The translations under genes and the position numbers were made by a program. 64,000 nt of DNA from Arenicola marina. Lineage: Eukaryota; Annelida; Polychaeta; Arenicolidae. The DNA lies in assembly GCA_964019135.1 (NCBI GenBank), contig OZ025260.1, forward strand, positions 11,712,254-11,776,253, given 5' to 3'. Shown piece by piece: positions 1 through 11,731 of the stretch; position 1 is the first letter of the stretch, and each line of letters begins with the position of its first letter. The notes below the pieces were generated by a model. That model saw only the letters and a program-made list of their open reading frames with translations, was not told the DNA's origin and searched no databases.

Positions 1-641
1 ATGATTAAGCCAGCAACAGATGCCAGAGTCTGAACAAGGGAAGAAGGTAAGCTAAGAACTTCAAGTTTTTTTATTGATGTGTTTCATGTTATCAAGTCAT
101 TATGCTAAAAACTGGCATGTATTTTGCAAGGCCGTTTTTTAATTCAAGCAGATGGATGCGCTCACCCACTTAGTGATCATGAATAATTGTGGTATTCATC
201 GAAGGTCGCAGAACCTTGTCCCTGAGGTAGCTGTACAGGATCATTACACAAAGCAGTCGGTGTAATGACATAGCTGAAAGTGCACATGTGCTGTGGAAAA
301 TGGCCAGTCACGGCACTATTCTATAACTGTTCATCTAATGTTGGGTATGGCGATTATTTATACCAAGACTGCAATTCACATTCGTTTTCAAGTCACTCCG
401 TCCGAAAAATACATTGTGCTCCATGACATGGTGGATATGGCAAAATATAACTTTACAAGCGGAAATAAAATAACAGTGAGAGGGTTAGTGCCACGTAGCC
501 GGGCCAACTCAGATGCTGGGTGTTTATCTTTAATTTTTTATAAACTCCTGCAGTCTTCTTACCTGTTCTGTTGTTAACTGGAAATCTTTGTATTGATTTC
601 TATATCTGTAATGTGAACATGAAGTTTTCTATTCATTTCAG

Positions 642-734
642 TTTCATGAGGTCGTTCAGATCTGCAGTGGTCAAAGAGATTCATGCTGCCAGCACCTAAA
701 GTACCCACCGCTCTGTGAGGGAACTAAGAGCTGA
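642..734 (+). CDS. possible 3'-terminal exon, unrecognised
   Basis: A pyrimidine-rich stretch ending in TTTCAG (AG at 640-641) is followed by 30 open codons rich in cysteine (Cys-Ser-Gly, Cys-Cys) and a TGA at 732-734. An AATAAA lies at 1400-1405, which would give a 3' UTR of about 670 bases. An upstream open stretch from 153 (ATG GAT GCG) to a TAA near 266 could belong to another exon. I do not recognise the peptide and no domain is visible, so this is only a splice-signal guess and could be chance. Confidence 0.15.
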   Translation, partial: FHEVVQICSGQRDSCCQHLKYPPLCEGTKS

Positions 735-1440
735 ATTTTAATTGTTTATTACTTCGGCAGTAATTATAGCTTAATTCTACTGTCATTGTCTGGTAGGAAC
801 CACATCATTGTGAATTTTTGTCACTCTTTAAAGGCCCTATGAGAGTATTGATAGATCTGAAAAGATCTACTTTCAAACATACTGTAAAACCAGAGCATTT
901 ATGTTTATACTTTTGACAATTAATAGAAAGTAATATTGTTATCACCCTTTTAAGCATTCTCGCATTGGAGCCCTTGTCCCCAGTATGAAATTGTGTACTG
1001 GATAAAGTTCCAAAGTGTGTAACTAGATTAATCTCGCACCCACCTTTGTGTACCCATTTTGCTTGCATCCAGTACATGACATCATATTTGAATATTCAGA
1101 AGTTGTGAAATATTAAAATGTCGTGTGGCATCCATTTTAAGTCTGTTTAAAAAAAATCTTACGATTGTACCTTGACTATCGGTTAATTGTAAAATTGGAG
1201 GTACCACACTTGTGAAATCTTGTCACCCTTGAAGATTGGTCATTCGTTTCAAAGCCTGGTTGTGTTAATGTTGTTCAAACACTGATGGCACAATAGTAAT
1301 AACTGATATGTTACCGGTATACTGTGAATGATAAATGGTCATTTCCATGTTTTTATACTGTCGTTATGATATGGATTTTTTTTGGCGTTTTGCATGGTGA
1401 ATAAATGAGCTTACTGCAAAGCATATTACAAGTTTGTGTT

Positions 1441-1660
1441 AACTTTCAACGAGATCGCAACGTGATATAAACGTGCAGCACGTTGATATCAGGTCACAAA
1501 AAGGCTTTTAACACGTCGATAATTGACGTTTAGAACCGGGTGGAAACTGACGTCTTGAAGACGTCGACATTACATGTTGATAGGACGTCTAAAACTGACG
1601 TCGGATCAATTGGCGCATTCAACCGGATATGGACAAAATGTCAACGTCTGGGATCTACGT
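1441..1660. repeat. ACGTC-rich short-palindrome patch, possible non-autonomous transposon
   Basis: This stretch repeats GACGT/ACGTC words (for example near 1527, 1550, 1558, 1584, 1596 and 1640) and short palindromes such as GACGTCTTGAAGACGTC. That texture is common in miniature DNA transposons. I could not delimit terminal repeats or a target duplication. No gene is supported here; the overlapping short open frames between 1540 and 2000 are not recognisable proteins. Confidence 0.25.
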
Positions 1661-1743
1661 CATGCGAACGAGTTCCCAACCACTTTTGCCCAGTGGGTTG
1701 CGAAGAAAGACATGGTATATTTATCTTTCGACACGCAGACATG

Positions 1744-1831
1744 GCCACAGCTGGGCGCGAACCACCGATCCACGAGCCGTTAGGCTCTCAGGTGGCCAGA
1801 GCGCTGAATGCCAAAGAGCTATCGAGGCGGC
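1744..1831 (-). repeat. tRNA-like sequence, probable tRNA-derived SINE head
   Basis: Read on the minus strand there is a box A-like segment (TAGCTCTTTGGCATTCAGCG, complement of about 1802-1821) and a box B-like segment (GGTGGTTCGCGCCC, complement of about 1753-1766), spaced as in a tRNA gene with a long variable arm. The ends GCCGC and GTGGC can pair with one G-U. The fold is imperfect, so a SINE head or degenerate tRNA is more likely than a working tRNA. Confidence 0.35.
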
Positions 1832-2394
1832 TCAGACTAGGCTGTATCTCTATCGATATGCCCGGGAAAGTCACGTTTCGGGTCAGGTGTTGGTCTGCGT
1901 GTCTGCTCTGGCTCAAAGAAATACGCGCACTATATTGTATACAGACGTATGCGTAACAGAGATATCTGGTGTTCGCCAAAATATTGAAACACTTGCGTAA
2001 TACCACTTTGTTATAAAGCTTTATAAAAAATCTAAATAGCGTCTACTTTCCCTAAATACATTAATGTTCTCCCGTATGGTCTGCAGGTAGACAGGTATGT
2101 TGACATTTATGTGGACTGATGTGGACCGGCATCTAATAGCGAGACACGCCTGGCTGGTTAATGTCACGATGTCGACCCCCCTCCACCACCCAACACGGTG
2201 CGTCCACCCAGGCAGTCACACCCTCACCCTGACGCCCGCCGCCCTCTATTTTAAGCCCCGATCAACAACCCCCATGGGATGTTATGACAGACCTGCAGCC
2301 GTCTGCCTACTCTCGCCACGAGTTATCGCTCATTGACGTCGTCAAACAACAGTAAATATTGCGACGGAAGAGGAGCTCGCGGCAGCCAATACAT

Positions 2395-2825
2395 ACATAC
2401 ATGGGCGGCCTTTGACTGATTGTATGGCCCAGTATAGCATCATAAACAGACTGGCCTATGGTCGGCGACACATGCGCTACAGGGCCCCCGGCCACATCAA
2501 TAGAATACCATGCAGCACAGGATACATGGACTACGCTGTAACTATAGGTGGGCTTTTGGAATAGGGGAAGTGTACGTCGCTATGTCAAATACTTAAAATA
2601 AAGTGGCATTGGGATATTAAGCTCTCAGTGACATTGTTTTTTATTATCAAATTAACAGCCCGGATGGACCTATTTGATGTTATTTGACAGACTGCCCTAC
2701 CCGTCTGCCTATACACTGCTTGCGGGGCCCAGTATATCTACATATACAGACCGCCTATGGTCAGATACTTAAAATGTAACGGCATTGGAATATTATGCAC
2801 TCAGTGACATGACTTGTAATAATCA
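2395..2825. repeat. diverged direct repeat
   Basis: Two related segments, about 2425-2640 and 2715-2815, share the words GCCCAGTATA, CAGAC-GCCTATGGTC, ATACTTAAAAT and CTCAGTGACAT in the same order. The first copy has extra sequence between these words. No protein is recognisable. It looks like a short degenerate repeat family member present twice. Confidence 0.35.
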
Positions 2826-4913
2826 CGGGTTAAACAGTACACACAACGGCGAGTCCGGGGTATAAAGGTGAGAGGGTGGGTGGATGCCACCCGTTGAACG
2901 ACCGCTCGCGGAGGTCATATCATTTCTGAAAAGTATGCGGGGTTCAGGTATCTCTAGACTCCGAGTGGATTTTGGCGGTAAAACGCCCTGACTGGCGGCT
3001 TTTGAAGGTAATTCAGTATGCCAAATCTGATCGCTTCGCGCCACTAAATCCGGCAAAATGTCGCGGCAGTGGTGTGGGACTGGCGGTGGGGGAGGGGCGG
3101 TGGTGGGCGGGATGAGAGGTAGACTACCTGTAAGTCTGGGCCATAACCACTTACGGATACAGACCGACGTCATCGAGCGATCTGAGCAGCAGTAAGCTCC
3201 ATAAAAACTCGTTATACGGCGAGTTATCGATACCCCAATTTCGCTGGGAACCAGCCTGCTTGTCCGAAACAGACCGCTGGTAACGGGTATCCTCCATTTT
3301 AGAAAGGGCCGGAATTCCGGCCTTTTTCCTTAGTCGCCAAATTTTAAAAATGTTCCCATACTGCACCTCATAAGTGTTTCTATATACCTTCACGAAACCT
3401 CGCATTGTAATTTATCTAAGGAAATATCTAATTACGACATATGCTGACTTATAAGACGGGGGTCTGACCTCGAAACCATGGAAAGCCAAAGTGGAATTTA
3501 ATCGACTGATGAATGCAACTGATCGTGAGACCTTGCGGCGACGAGACAGTATGAACATGATCAAGTTCGAGAGTGCGGGTAGGTGTCAGACGCCTTACCA
3601 CGTGTTTTAAATTAAGAAAAAGAAAGAAAACAGTTACATACGTTTGTACGTGCGTGCGCGTCCGTCTTCCCTCCTTTGCAATACTACATTTCAATAATAA
3701 AACGTGTGTTTTAGATATTTTCTAGCTGACCACTAAACATGGAGTATTACCGAATTGTACTACAGGATGTCATGTCATTTTGTGGTAAAAGGATGAAATT
3801 TGGCTCACATGTTAGAAATTCATGTCTAATCGAATTTAGTTAAGTGTCGAGTCAGATTTGATCCCCGACGGCCATGGCGGCCATGTTTTTAAATGGTGGA
3901 CAATGTCACCAATTATAAGTGATATCTTGGACTCACAATAAGAATGATAAAACTCTTATATTGATGTCTGTCCATAGGTTTGTGTGTAAACAAAGGTAAA
4001 ATAAGTCCTCACTGGATATTCAAGAACAACGCATCAGCCATTTCAGTATATAGGGACCATGCGCCTCTTAGTTTTTAAGTTATTGAGCATGTTTGCTGGC
4101 CTTTGTCCGCCATCGTGGAACTAGAGGATGCGTTGCACCTAGATACAAACAAATATCTTCTGTTTAATTCAGCGACCCCGAAAACCTATGCATAAACATA
4201 AGATATATTTTGATCGTCGATTTGCGAGATATTGAGGTGTTTTGGGCTAGTTTTGCCCGTCCAAAGCCGCCAGGGGTAAAGTCGACTTGACATTAGCTAA
4301 ATTTAAATACAAGGATATTAAGGACAAATGTGCAAATTTCATGTTTTTACCACCAAATGCACAACTCTACCTAATTTGTCGTTTAGCCGCTGAACTATCA
4401 CGGAATATAGGCAATGTTTCCGTTTCGTCAACACAATTATAACCAGTAATGAAGACGAGGACATCAGCTTCTTATAATATTTGCCAAAATATCCTCCTCC
4501 CTGCAAACAAATTCAATGTCTCTCTATTCCTAATCTCTATGTTTCATATGCTATGTGAAATCCAAATTATTATCCAATTTAATTCACATTGTAATATGTT
4601 TTTAAATAATAAGACGTATGTCCAACTAATGTAAAGCCATGTATACAACAATTTTACGGTTAATTTCTTGAAGATATGAAATTTTATTTTGGCTTGCCAT
4701 AGCATCTGCACGACCACTGGCGCTCGACCAATCACGGAGGCTTAAAAATTACTAGTTACCGGCCTATACCCCATTCCGAGCGAAAGAGAGAGGCCGAGGG
4801 GGGGAGGGGTAAGTGGAGAGAGAAGGGGAGCGTGCCTCTCTGTATATAACGTTTACAACAGGCGCGTGTCGTGCATGAGAGGATACCGGGGACCGTAAAG
4901 TGCTGCTGTCGCC
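2826..4913. other. intergenic stretch without recognisable genes
   Basis: Several short open frames exist here (for example 2823-3173 and 3151-3405 on the minus strand), but none has a recognisable domain, start context or splice frame. The proline-rich run in the first reflects a local C/G-rich patch near 3075-3110. A GGCGGCCATGTTT motif around 3885 resembles dispersed repeats seen in many animals. From about 4770 the sequence becomes purine-rich and leads into the minisatellite. Confidence 0.4.
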
Positions 4914-7900
4914 AATGGTGGAGACCAGTGCTAGTGGAGACCAGTGATGGTGGAGACCAGTGATGGTGGAGACCAGTGATGGTGGAGACCAGACCAGTGA
5001 TGGTGGAGACCAGTGATGGTGGAGACCAGTGATGGTGGAGACCAGTGATAGTGGAGATCAGTGATGGTGGAGACCAGTGATGGTGGAGACCAGTGATGGT
5101 GGAGACCAGTGATAGTGGAGATCAGTGATGGTGGAGACCAGTGATGGTGGAGACCAGTGATGGTGGAGACCAGTGATGGTGGAGACTGGAGACCAGTGAT
5201 AGTGGAGACCAGTGATAGTGGAGACCAGTGATAGTGGAGACCAGTGATGTTGGAGACCAGTGATGGTGTAGACCAGTGCTAGTGGAGACCAGTGATGGCT
5301 GAGACTGGAGACCAGTGATGGTGGAGACCAGTGATGGTGGAGACCAGTGCTAGTGGAGACCAGTGATGAGGAGACCAGTGATGGTGGAGACCAGTGATGG
5401 CGGAGACCAGTGATGGCGGATACCAGTGATAGTGGAGACCAGTGATGGTCGAGACCAGTGATGGTAGAGACCAGTGATGGTCGAGACCAGTGATGGTGGA
5501 GACCAGTGATGGCGGCGACCAGTGATGGTCGAGACCAGTGATGGTGGAGACCAGTGATGGCGGAGACCAGTGATGGTGCAGACCAGTGATGGTGGAGACC
5601 AGTGATGGCGGAGACCAGTGATGGTGGAGACCAGTGATGGCGGAGACCAGTGATGGTGCAGACCAGTGATAGTGGAGACCAGTGATGGCGGAGACCACTG
5701 ATGGTGGAGACCAGTGATGGCGGAGACCAGTGATGGTGCAGACCAGTGATGGTGGAGACCAGTGATGGTGCAGACCAGTGATGGTGGAGATCAGTGATGG
5801 TGGAGACCAGTGATGGTGGCTACCATTGATAGTGGAGGCCACTGCCAGTAGAGACCAGTGATAGTGAAGATCAGTGATGGCGGAGACCAGTGATGGTGGA
5901 GACCAGTGATGGCGGAGACCAGTGATGGTGGAGACCAGTGATGGTAGAGACCAGTGATGGCGGAGACCAGTGATGGTGGAGACCAGTCTCGGCGGAGACC
6001 AGTGATGGTGCAGACCAGTGATGGTGGAGACCAGTGATGGTGCAGACCAGTGATGGTGGAGATCAGTGATGGTGGAGACCAGTGATGGTGGCTACCATTG
6101 ATAGTGGAGACCACTGCTAGTAGAGACCAGTGATGGTGGAGACCAGTGATAGTGAAGATCAGTTCTAGTGGAGACCAGTGATGGCGGAGACCAGTGATGG
6201 CGGAGACCAGTGATAGTGGAGACCAGTGATGGTGGAGACCAGTGATGGCGGAGACCAGTGACGGTGGAGACCAATGATGGTGGAGACCAGTGATGGTGGA
6301 GACCAGTGATGGTGGAGACCAGTGATGGTGGAGACCAGTGATGGCGGAGACCAGTGATGGCGGAGACCTGTGATGGCTGAGACCAGTGGTGGTGGAGACC
6401 AGTGCTAGTGGAGACCAGTGATGGTGGAGACCAGTGATGGTGGAGACCAGTGATAGCGGAGACCATTGATAGTGGAGACCAGTGCTAGTAGAGACCAGTG
6501 ATGGTGGAGACCAGTGATGGTGGAGACCAGTGCTAGTAGAGACTAGTGATGGTGGAGACCAGTGATAGTGGAGATCATTGCTAGTAGAGACCAGTGATGG
6601 TGGAGACCAGTGATGGTGGAGACCAGTGATAGTGGAGATCAGTGCTAGTAGAGACCAGTGATGGTGGAGACCAGTGATGGTGGAGACCAGTGATAGCGGA
6701 GACCATTGATAGTGGAGATCAGTGCTAGTAGAGACCAGTGATGGTGGAGACCAGTGATCGTGGAGACCAGTGATAGTGGAGATCAGTGCTAGTAGAGACC
6801 AGTGATGGTGGAGACCAGTGATGGTGGAGACCAGTGATAGTGGAGATCAGTGCTAGTAGAGACCAGTGATGGTGGAGACCAGTGATGGTGGAGACCAGTG
6901 ATAGCGGAGACCATTGATAGTGGAGACCAGTGCTAGTAGAGACCAGTGATGGTGGAGACCAGTGATGGCGGAGACCAGTGATGGCGGAGACCAGTGGTAG
7001 TGGAGACCAGTGATGGTGGAGACCAGTGATGGTGGAGACCAGCGATAGTGGAGAACAGTGATGGTGAAGACCAGTGATGGTGGAGACCAGTGATGGTGGA
7101 GACCAGCGATAGTGGAGAACAGTGATGGTGAAGACCAGTGATGGTAGAGACCAGTGATGGTGGAGACCAGCGATAGTGGAGAACAGTGATGGTGAAGACC
7201 AGTGATGGTGGAGACCAGTGATGGTGGAGACCAGTGATGGTGGAGACCAGTGATAGCGGAGACCATTGATAGTGGAGACCAGTGCTAGTAGAGACCAGTG
7301 ATGGTGGAGACCAGTGATGGCGGAGACCAGTGATGGCGGAGACCAGTGATGGTGGAGACCAGTGATGGTGGAGACCAGTGATAGTGGAGATCAGTGCTAG
7401 TAGAGACCAGTGATGGTGGAGACCAGTGATGGTGGAGACCAGTGATAGTGGAGATCAGTGCTAGTAGAGACCAGTGATGGTGGAGACCAGTGATGGTGGA
7501 GACCAGTGATAGCGGATACCATTGATAGTGGAGACCAGTGCTAGTAGAGACCAGTGATGGTGGAGACCAGTGATGGTGGAGACCAGTGATAGCGGAGACC
7601 AGTGATAGTGGAGACCAGTGATGGTCGAGACCAGTGATGGTAGAGACCAGTGATGGTGGAGACCAGTGATGGTGGAGACCAGTGATGGCGGCGACCAGTG
7701 ATGGTGGAGACCAGTGATGGTGGAGACCAGTGATGGCGGAGACCAGTGATGGTGCAGACCAGTGATGGTGGAGACCAGTGATGGCGGAGACCAGTGATGG
7801 TGGAGACCAGTGATGGCGGAGACCAGTGATGGTGCAGACCAGTGATAGTGGAGACCAGTGATGGCGGAGACCAGTGATGGTGGAGACCAGTGATGGCGGA

Positions 7901-10776
7901 GACCAGTGATGGTGCAGACCAGTGATGGTGGAGACCAGTGATGGTGCAGACCAGTGATGGTGGAGATCAGTGATGGTGGAGACCAGTGATGGTGGCTACC
8001 ATTGATAGTGGAGGCCACTGCCAGTAGAGACCAGTGATAGTGAAGATCAGTGATGGCGGAGACCAGTGATGGTGGAGACCAGTGATGGCGGAGACCAGTG
8101 ATGGTGGAGACCAGTGATGGTAGAGACCAGTGATGGCGGAGACCAGTGATGGTGGAGACCAGTCATGGCGGAGACCAGTGATGGTGCAGACCAGTGATGG
8201 TGGAGACCAGTGATGGTGCAGACCAGTGATGGTGGAGATCAGTGATGGTGGAGACCAGTGATGGTGGCTACCATTGATAGTGGAGACCACTGCTAGTAGA
8301 GACCAGTGATGGTGGAGACCAGTGATAGTGAAGATCAGTGCTAGTGGAGACCAGTGATGGCGGAGACCAGTGATGGCGGAGACCAGTGATAGTGGAGACC
8401 AGTGATGGTGGAGACCAGTGATGGCGGAGACCAGTGACGGTGGAGACCAATGATGGTGGAGACCAGTGATGGTGGAGACCAGTGATGGTGGAGACCAGTG
8501 ATGGTGGAGACCAGTGATGGCGGAGACCAGTGATGGCGGAGACCAGTGATGGCTGAGACCAGTGGTGGTGGAGACCAGTGCTAGTGCAGACCAGTGATGG
8601 TGGAGACCAGTGATGGTGGAGACCAGTGATAGCGGAGACCATTGATAGTGGAGACCAGTGCTAGTAGAGACCAGTGATGGTGGAGACCAGTGATGGTGGA
8701 GACCAGTGCTAGTAGAGACCAGTGATGGTGGAGACCAGTGATAGTGGAGATCAGTGCTAGTAGAGACCAGTGATGGTGGAGACCAGTGATGGTGGAGACC
8801 AGTGATAGTGGAGATCAGTGCTAGTAGAGACCAGTGATGGTGGAGACCAGTGATGGTGGAAACCAGTGATAGTGGAGATCAGTGCTAGTAGAGACCAGTG
8901 ATGGTGGAGACCAGTGATGGTGGAGACCAGTGATAGTGGAGATCAGTGCTAGTAGAGACCAGTGATGGTGGAGACCAGTGATGGTGGAAACCAGTGATAG
9001 TGGAGATCAGTGCTAGTAGAGACCAGTGATGGTGGAGACCAGTGATGGTGGAGACCAGTGATAGCGGAGACCATTGATAGTGGAGATCAGTGCTAGTAGA
9101 GACCAGTGATGGTGGAGACCAGTGATGGTGGAGACCAGTGATAGTGGAGATCAGTGCTAGTAGAGACCAGTGATGGTGGAGACCAGTGATGGTGGAGACC
9201 AGTGATAGTGGAGATCAGTGCTAGTAGAGACCAGTGATGGTGGAGACCAGTGATGGTGGAGACCAGTGATAGCGGAGACCATTGATAGTGGAGACCAGTG
9301 CTAGTAGAGACCAGTGATGGTGGAGACCAGTGATAGTGGATATCAGTGCTAGTAGAGACCAGTGATGGTGGAGACCAGTGATGGCGGAGACCAGTGATGG
9401 CGGAGACCAGTGGTAGTGGAGACCAGTGATGGTGGAGACCAGTGATGGTGGAGACCAGCGATAGTGGAGAACAGTGATGGTGAAGACCAGTGATGGTGGA
9501 GACCAGTGATGGTGGAGACCAGCGATAGTGGAGAACAGTGATGGTGAAGACCAGTGATGGTAGAGACCAGTGATGGTGGAGACCAGCGATAGTGGAGAAC
9601 AGTGATGGTGAAGACCAGTGATGGTGGAGACCAGTGATGATGGAGACCAGTGATGGTGGAGACCAGTGATAGCGGAGACCATTGATAGTGGAGACCAGTG
9701 CTAGTAGAGACCAGTGATGGTGGAGACCAGTGATAGTGGATATCAGTGCTAGTAGAGACCAGTGATAGTGGAGACCAGTGATGGCGGAGACCAGTGATGG
9801 CGGAGACCAGTGATGGTGGAGACCAGTGATGGTGGAGACCAATGATAGTGGAGATCAGTGCTAGTAGAGACCAGTGATGGTGGAGACCAGTGATGGTGGA
9901 GACCAGTGATAGTGGAGATCAGTGCTAGTAGAGACCAGTGATGGTGGAGACCAGTGATGGTGGAGACCAGTGATAGCGGAGACCATTGATAGTGGAGACC
10001 AGTGCTAGTAGAGACCAGTGATGGTGGAGACCAGTGATGGTGGAGACCAGTGATAGTGGAGATCAGTGCTAGTAGAGACCAGTGATGGTGGAGACCAGTG
10101 ATGGTGGAGACCAGTGATGGTGGAGACCAGTGCTAGTAGAGACCAGTGATGGTGGAGACCAGTGATGGTGGAGACCAGTGATAGTGGAGATCAGTGCTAG
10201 TAGAGACCAGTGATGGCGGAGACCAGTGATGGTGGAGACCAGTGATGGTGGAGACCAGTGATGGTGGAGACCAGTGATAGTGGAGACCAGTGCTAGTAGA
10301 GACCAGTGATGGTGGAGACCATTGATAGTGGAGACCAGTGCTAGTAGAGACCAGTGATGGTGGAGACCAGTGATGGTGGAGACCAGTGATAGTGGAGATC
10401 AGTGCTAGTAGAGACCAGTGATGGTGGAGACCAGTGATGGTGGAGACCAGTGATGGTGGAGACCAGTGCTAGTAGAGACCAGTGATGGTGGAGACCAGTG
10501 ATAGCGGAGACCATTGATAGTGGAGACCAGTGCTAGTAGAGACCAGTGATGGTGGAGACCAGTGATGGTGGAGACCAGTGATAGTGGAGATCAGTGCTAG
10601 TAGAGACCAGTGATGGTGGAGACCAGTGATGGTGGAGACCAGTGATAGTGGAGATCAGTGCTAGTAGAGACCAGTGATGGTGGAGACCAGTGATGGTGGA
10701 GACCAGTGATAGTGGATATCAGTGCTAGTAGAGACCAGTGATGGTGGAGACCAGTGATGGCGGAGACCAGTGATGG
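4914..10776. repeat. 16-bp minisatellite, about 366 copies, with higher-order repeats
   Basis: The unit on the plus strand is GGTGGAGACCAGTGAT with point variants (GGCGGAGACC, AGTGGAGATC, GCTAGTAGAGACC, GTGCAGACC). Because 16 is not a multiple of 3 and the minus strand of the common unit has no stop in any frame, long minus-strand frames appear with a 16-residue period; they are not genes. A higher-order repeat is visible: variant patterns at about 5430-6500 recur at about 7606-8680 with an exact offset of 2176 bp (136 units), for example the GGCTACC variants at 5818 and 6090 and their partners at 7994 and 8266. A later block (GGTAGTGG variant at 6995) recurs at 9411, an offset of 2416 bp (151 units). 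The array ends abruptly inside retroelement sequence on the right. Confidence 0.97.
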
Positions 10777-10969
10777 CCAAGTTTCTGCCTTGGTCATTGT
10801 GGATCCGAGACGGAAAGCCGTACGGACATATGAAATTATTAAACAAGGCGTCAGCTGTTGTTTTGGCTGTTTGATTCTTCTTTGGTATTACGACGGCGTA
10901 TCGCGTGAAATGGTCTGTTATAACCAGTAAGTTTGATACTCCGCCTTTCGACTCTTCGAGTGATAGATA

Positions 10970-11731
10970 CCCAACAAACATGACGGTAACGGGCCAGTAC
11001 CGGCAGGGGTCCGGCTTATTACGGAGATGCTGGCATCATGGCTGGTCAGTAACGGCCCATTGCTGGGCCAGTTAAGGCTAATTTAATGCCGCTTTGCCGC
11101 TATACCACCGCCATACGCCGGTATCGGCAAGCCGCTATTGGCCCAATTGGCAAATGCCAGTGCAGGCCCGATATCGGCGGAGTAGCGGCAGAGCTTTAAC
11201 TTAGATTGAGGGTGATCTCTCAGCGCCACCTAGCGAATCAGATTTGTTTATTCTGGGATGCACGACTGTTTGAACGGTGGCGGTTTTTCTCTGACTTTAG
11301 TCTCGTGAGTTTATTTGGAAAGTATAGGTAAGCAATCGGTGATGCTGCAGTTGCTGGTCTTATGGCTATTATCGTTTAAACTTTTATAATAGGGATATAT
11401 CTTTGATATACTTTTATAATAGGGACATATCTTTGATATACTTTATAATAGGGATATATCTTTGATATACTTTATAATAGGGATATATCTTTGATATAAT
11501 CCTGTGTGGGCGATAATAGGGATGAGGTGACTGCCATGCTGAGACGTCTTAGCCGAGAATCTCTGTGGGCTGCTGCTTATGGTTGAAATGAAGAATGAAA
11601 ATTTCCCATTACTGCGCCGTTGTGCACGGTGTTACCGGCCCGATACCGGGTGCCAGCATCGGGCCGGCACCAGCAGTATCGGGCAGCTTGCATCGGGCCA
11701 GTACTGGTCCGATTTCGTCATGTTTGTTGGG
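10970..11731. mobile_element. non-autonomous TIR DNA transposon inserted in the Gypsy fossil
   Basis: The ends are inverted repeats of about 34 bp; the first 16 bases (CCCAACAAACATGACG) match perfectly and the rest continues with a few mismatches (GGCCAGTAC-GG). TA dinucleotides flank both ends (10968-10969 and 11732-11733), and retroelement integrase coding resumes on either side, so this is an insertion with a TA target duplication. The 762-bp interior has no transposase frame and is rich in GGCC/CCGG-type short palindromes. A TA target and this size fit a Tc1/mariner-like or other TA-targeting MITE, but the family is not identified. Confidence 0.8.
11381..11498. repeat. 29-30 bp tandem repeat, 4 copies
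   Basis: Four near-identical copies of a unit beginning CTTTTATAATAGGGATATAT lie head to tail inside the TIR element. The last two copies lack one T. This AT-rich core contrasts with the GC-rich arms of the element. Confidence 0.9.

Noticed and set aside
1744-1831. Functional tRNA gene
   Set aside because: Box A and B are present but stems are poorly paired and the variable region is long; a SINE head is more likely.
1540-2006. Overlapping frames of 69-138 codons on both strands
   Set aside because: Three frames overlap in the same DNA, which includes a tRNA-like SINE head; none has a recognisable domain.
5279-9842. Several minus-strand open frames of 100-249 codons with a HHHWSPPSLVSTITGL-like period
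   Set aside because: They are produced by a stop-free 16-bp tandem repeat read in rotating frame. There is no unique sequence, start context or domain.
4914-10776. CRISPR-like array
   Set aside because: The repeats are contiguous with no unique spacers, and the window is eukaryotic.
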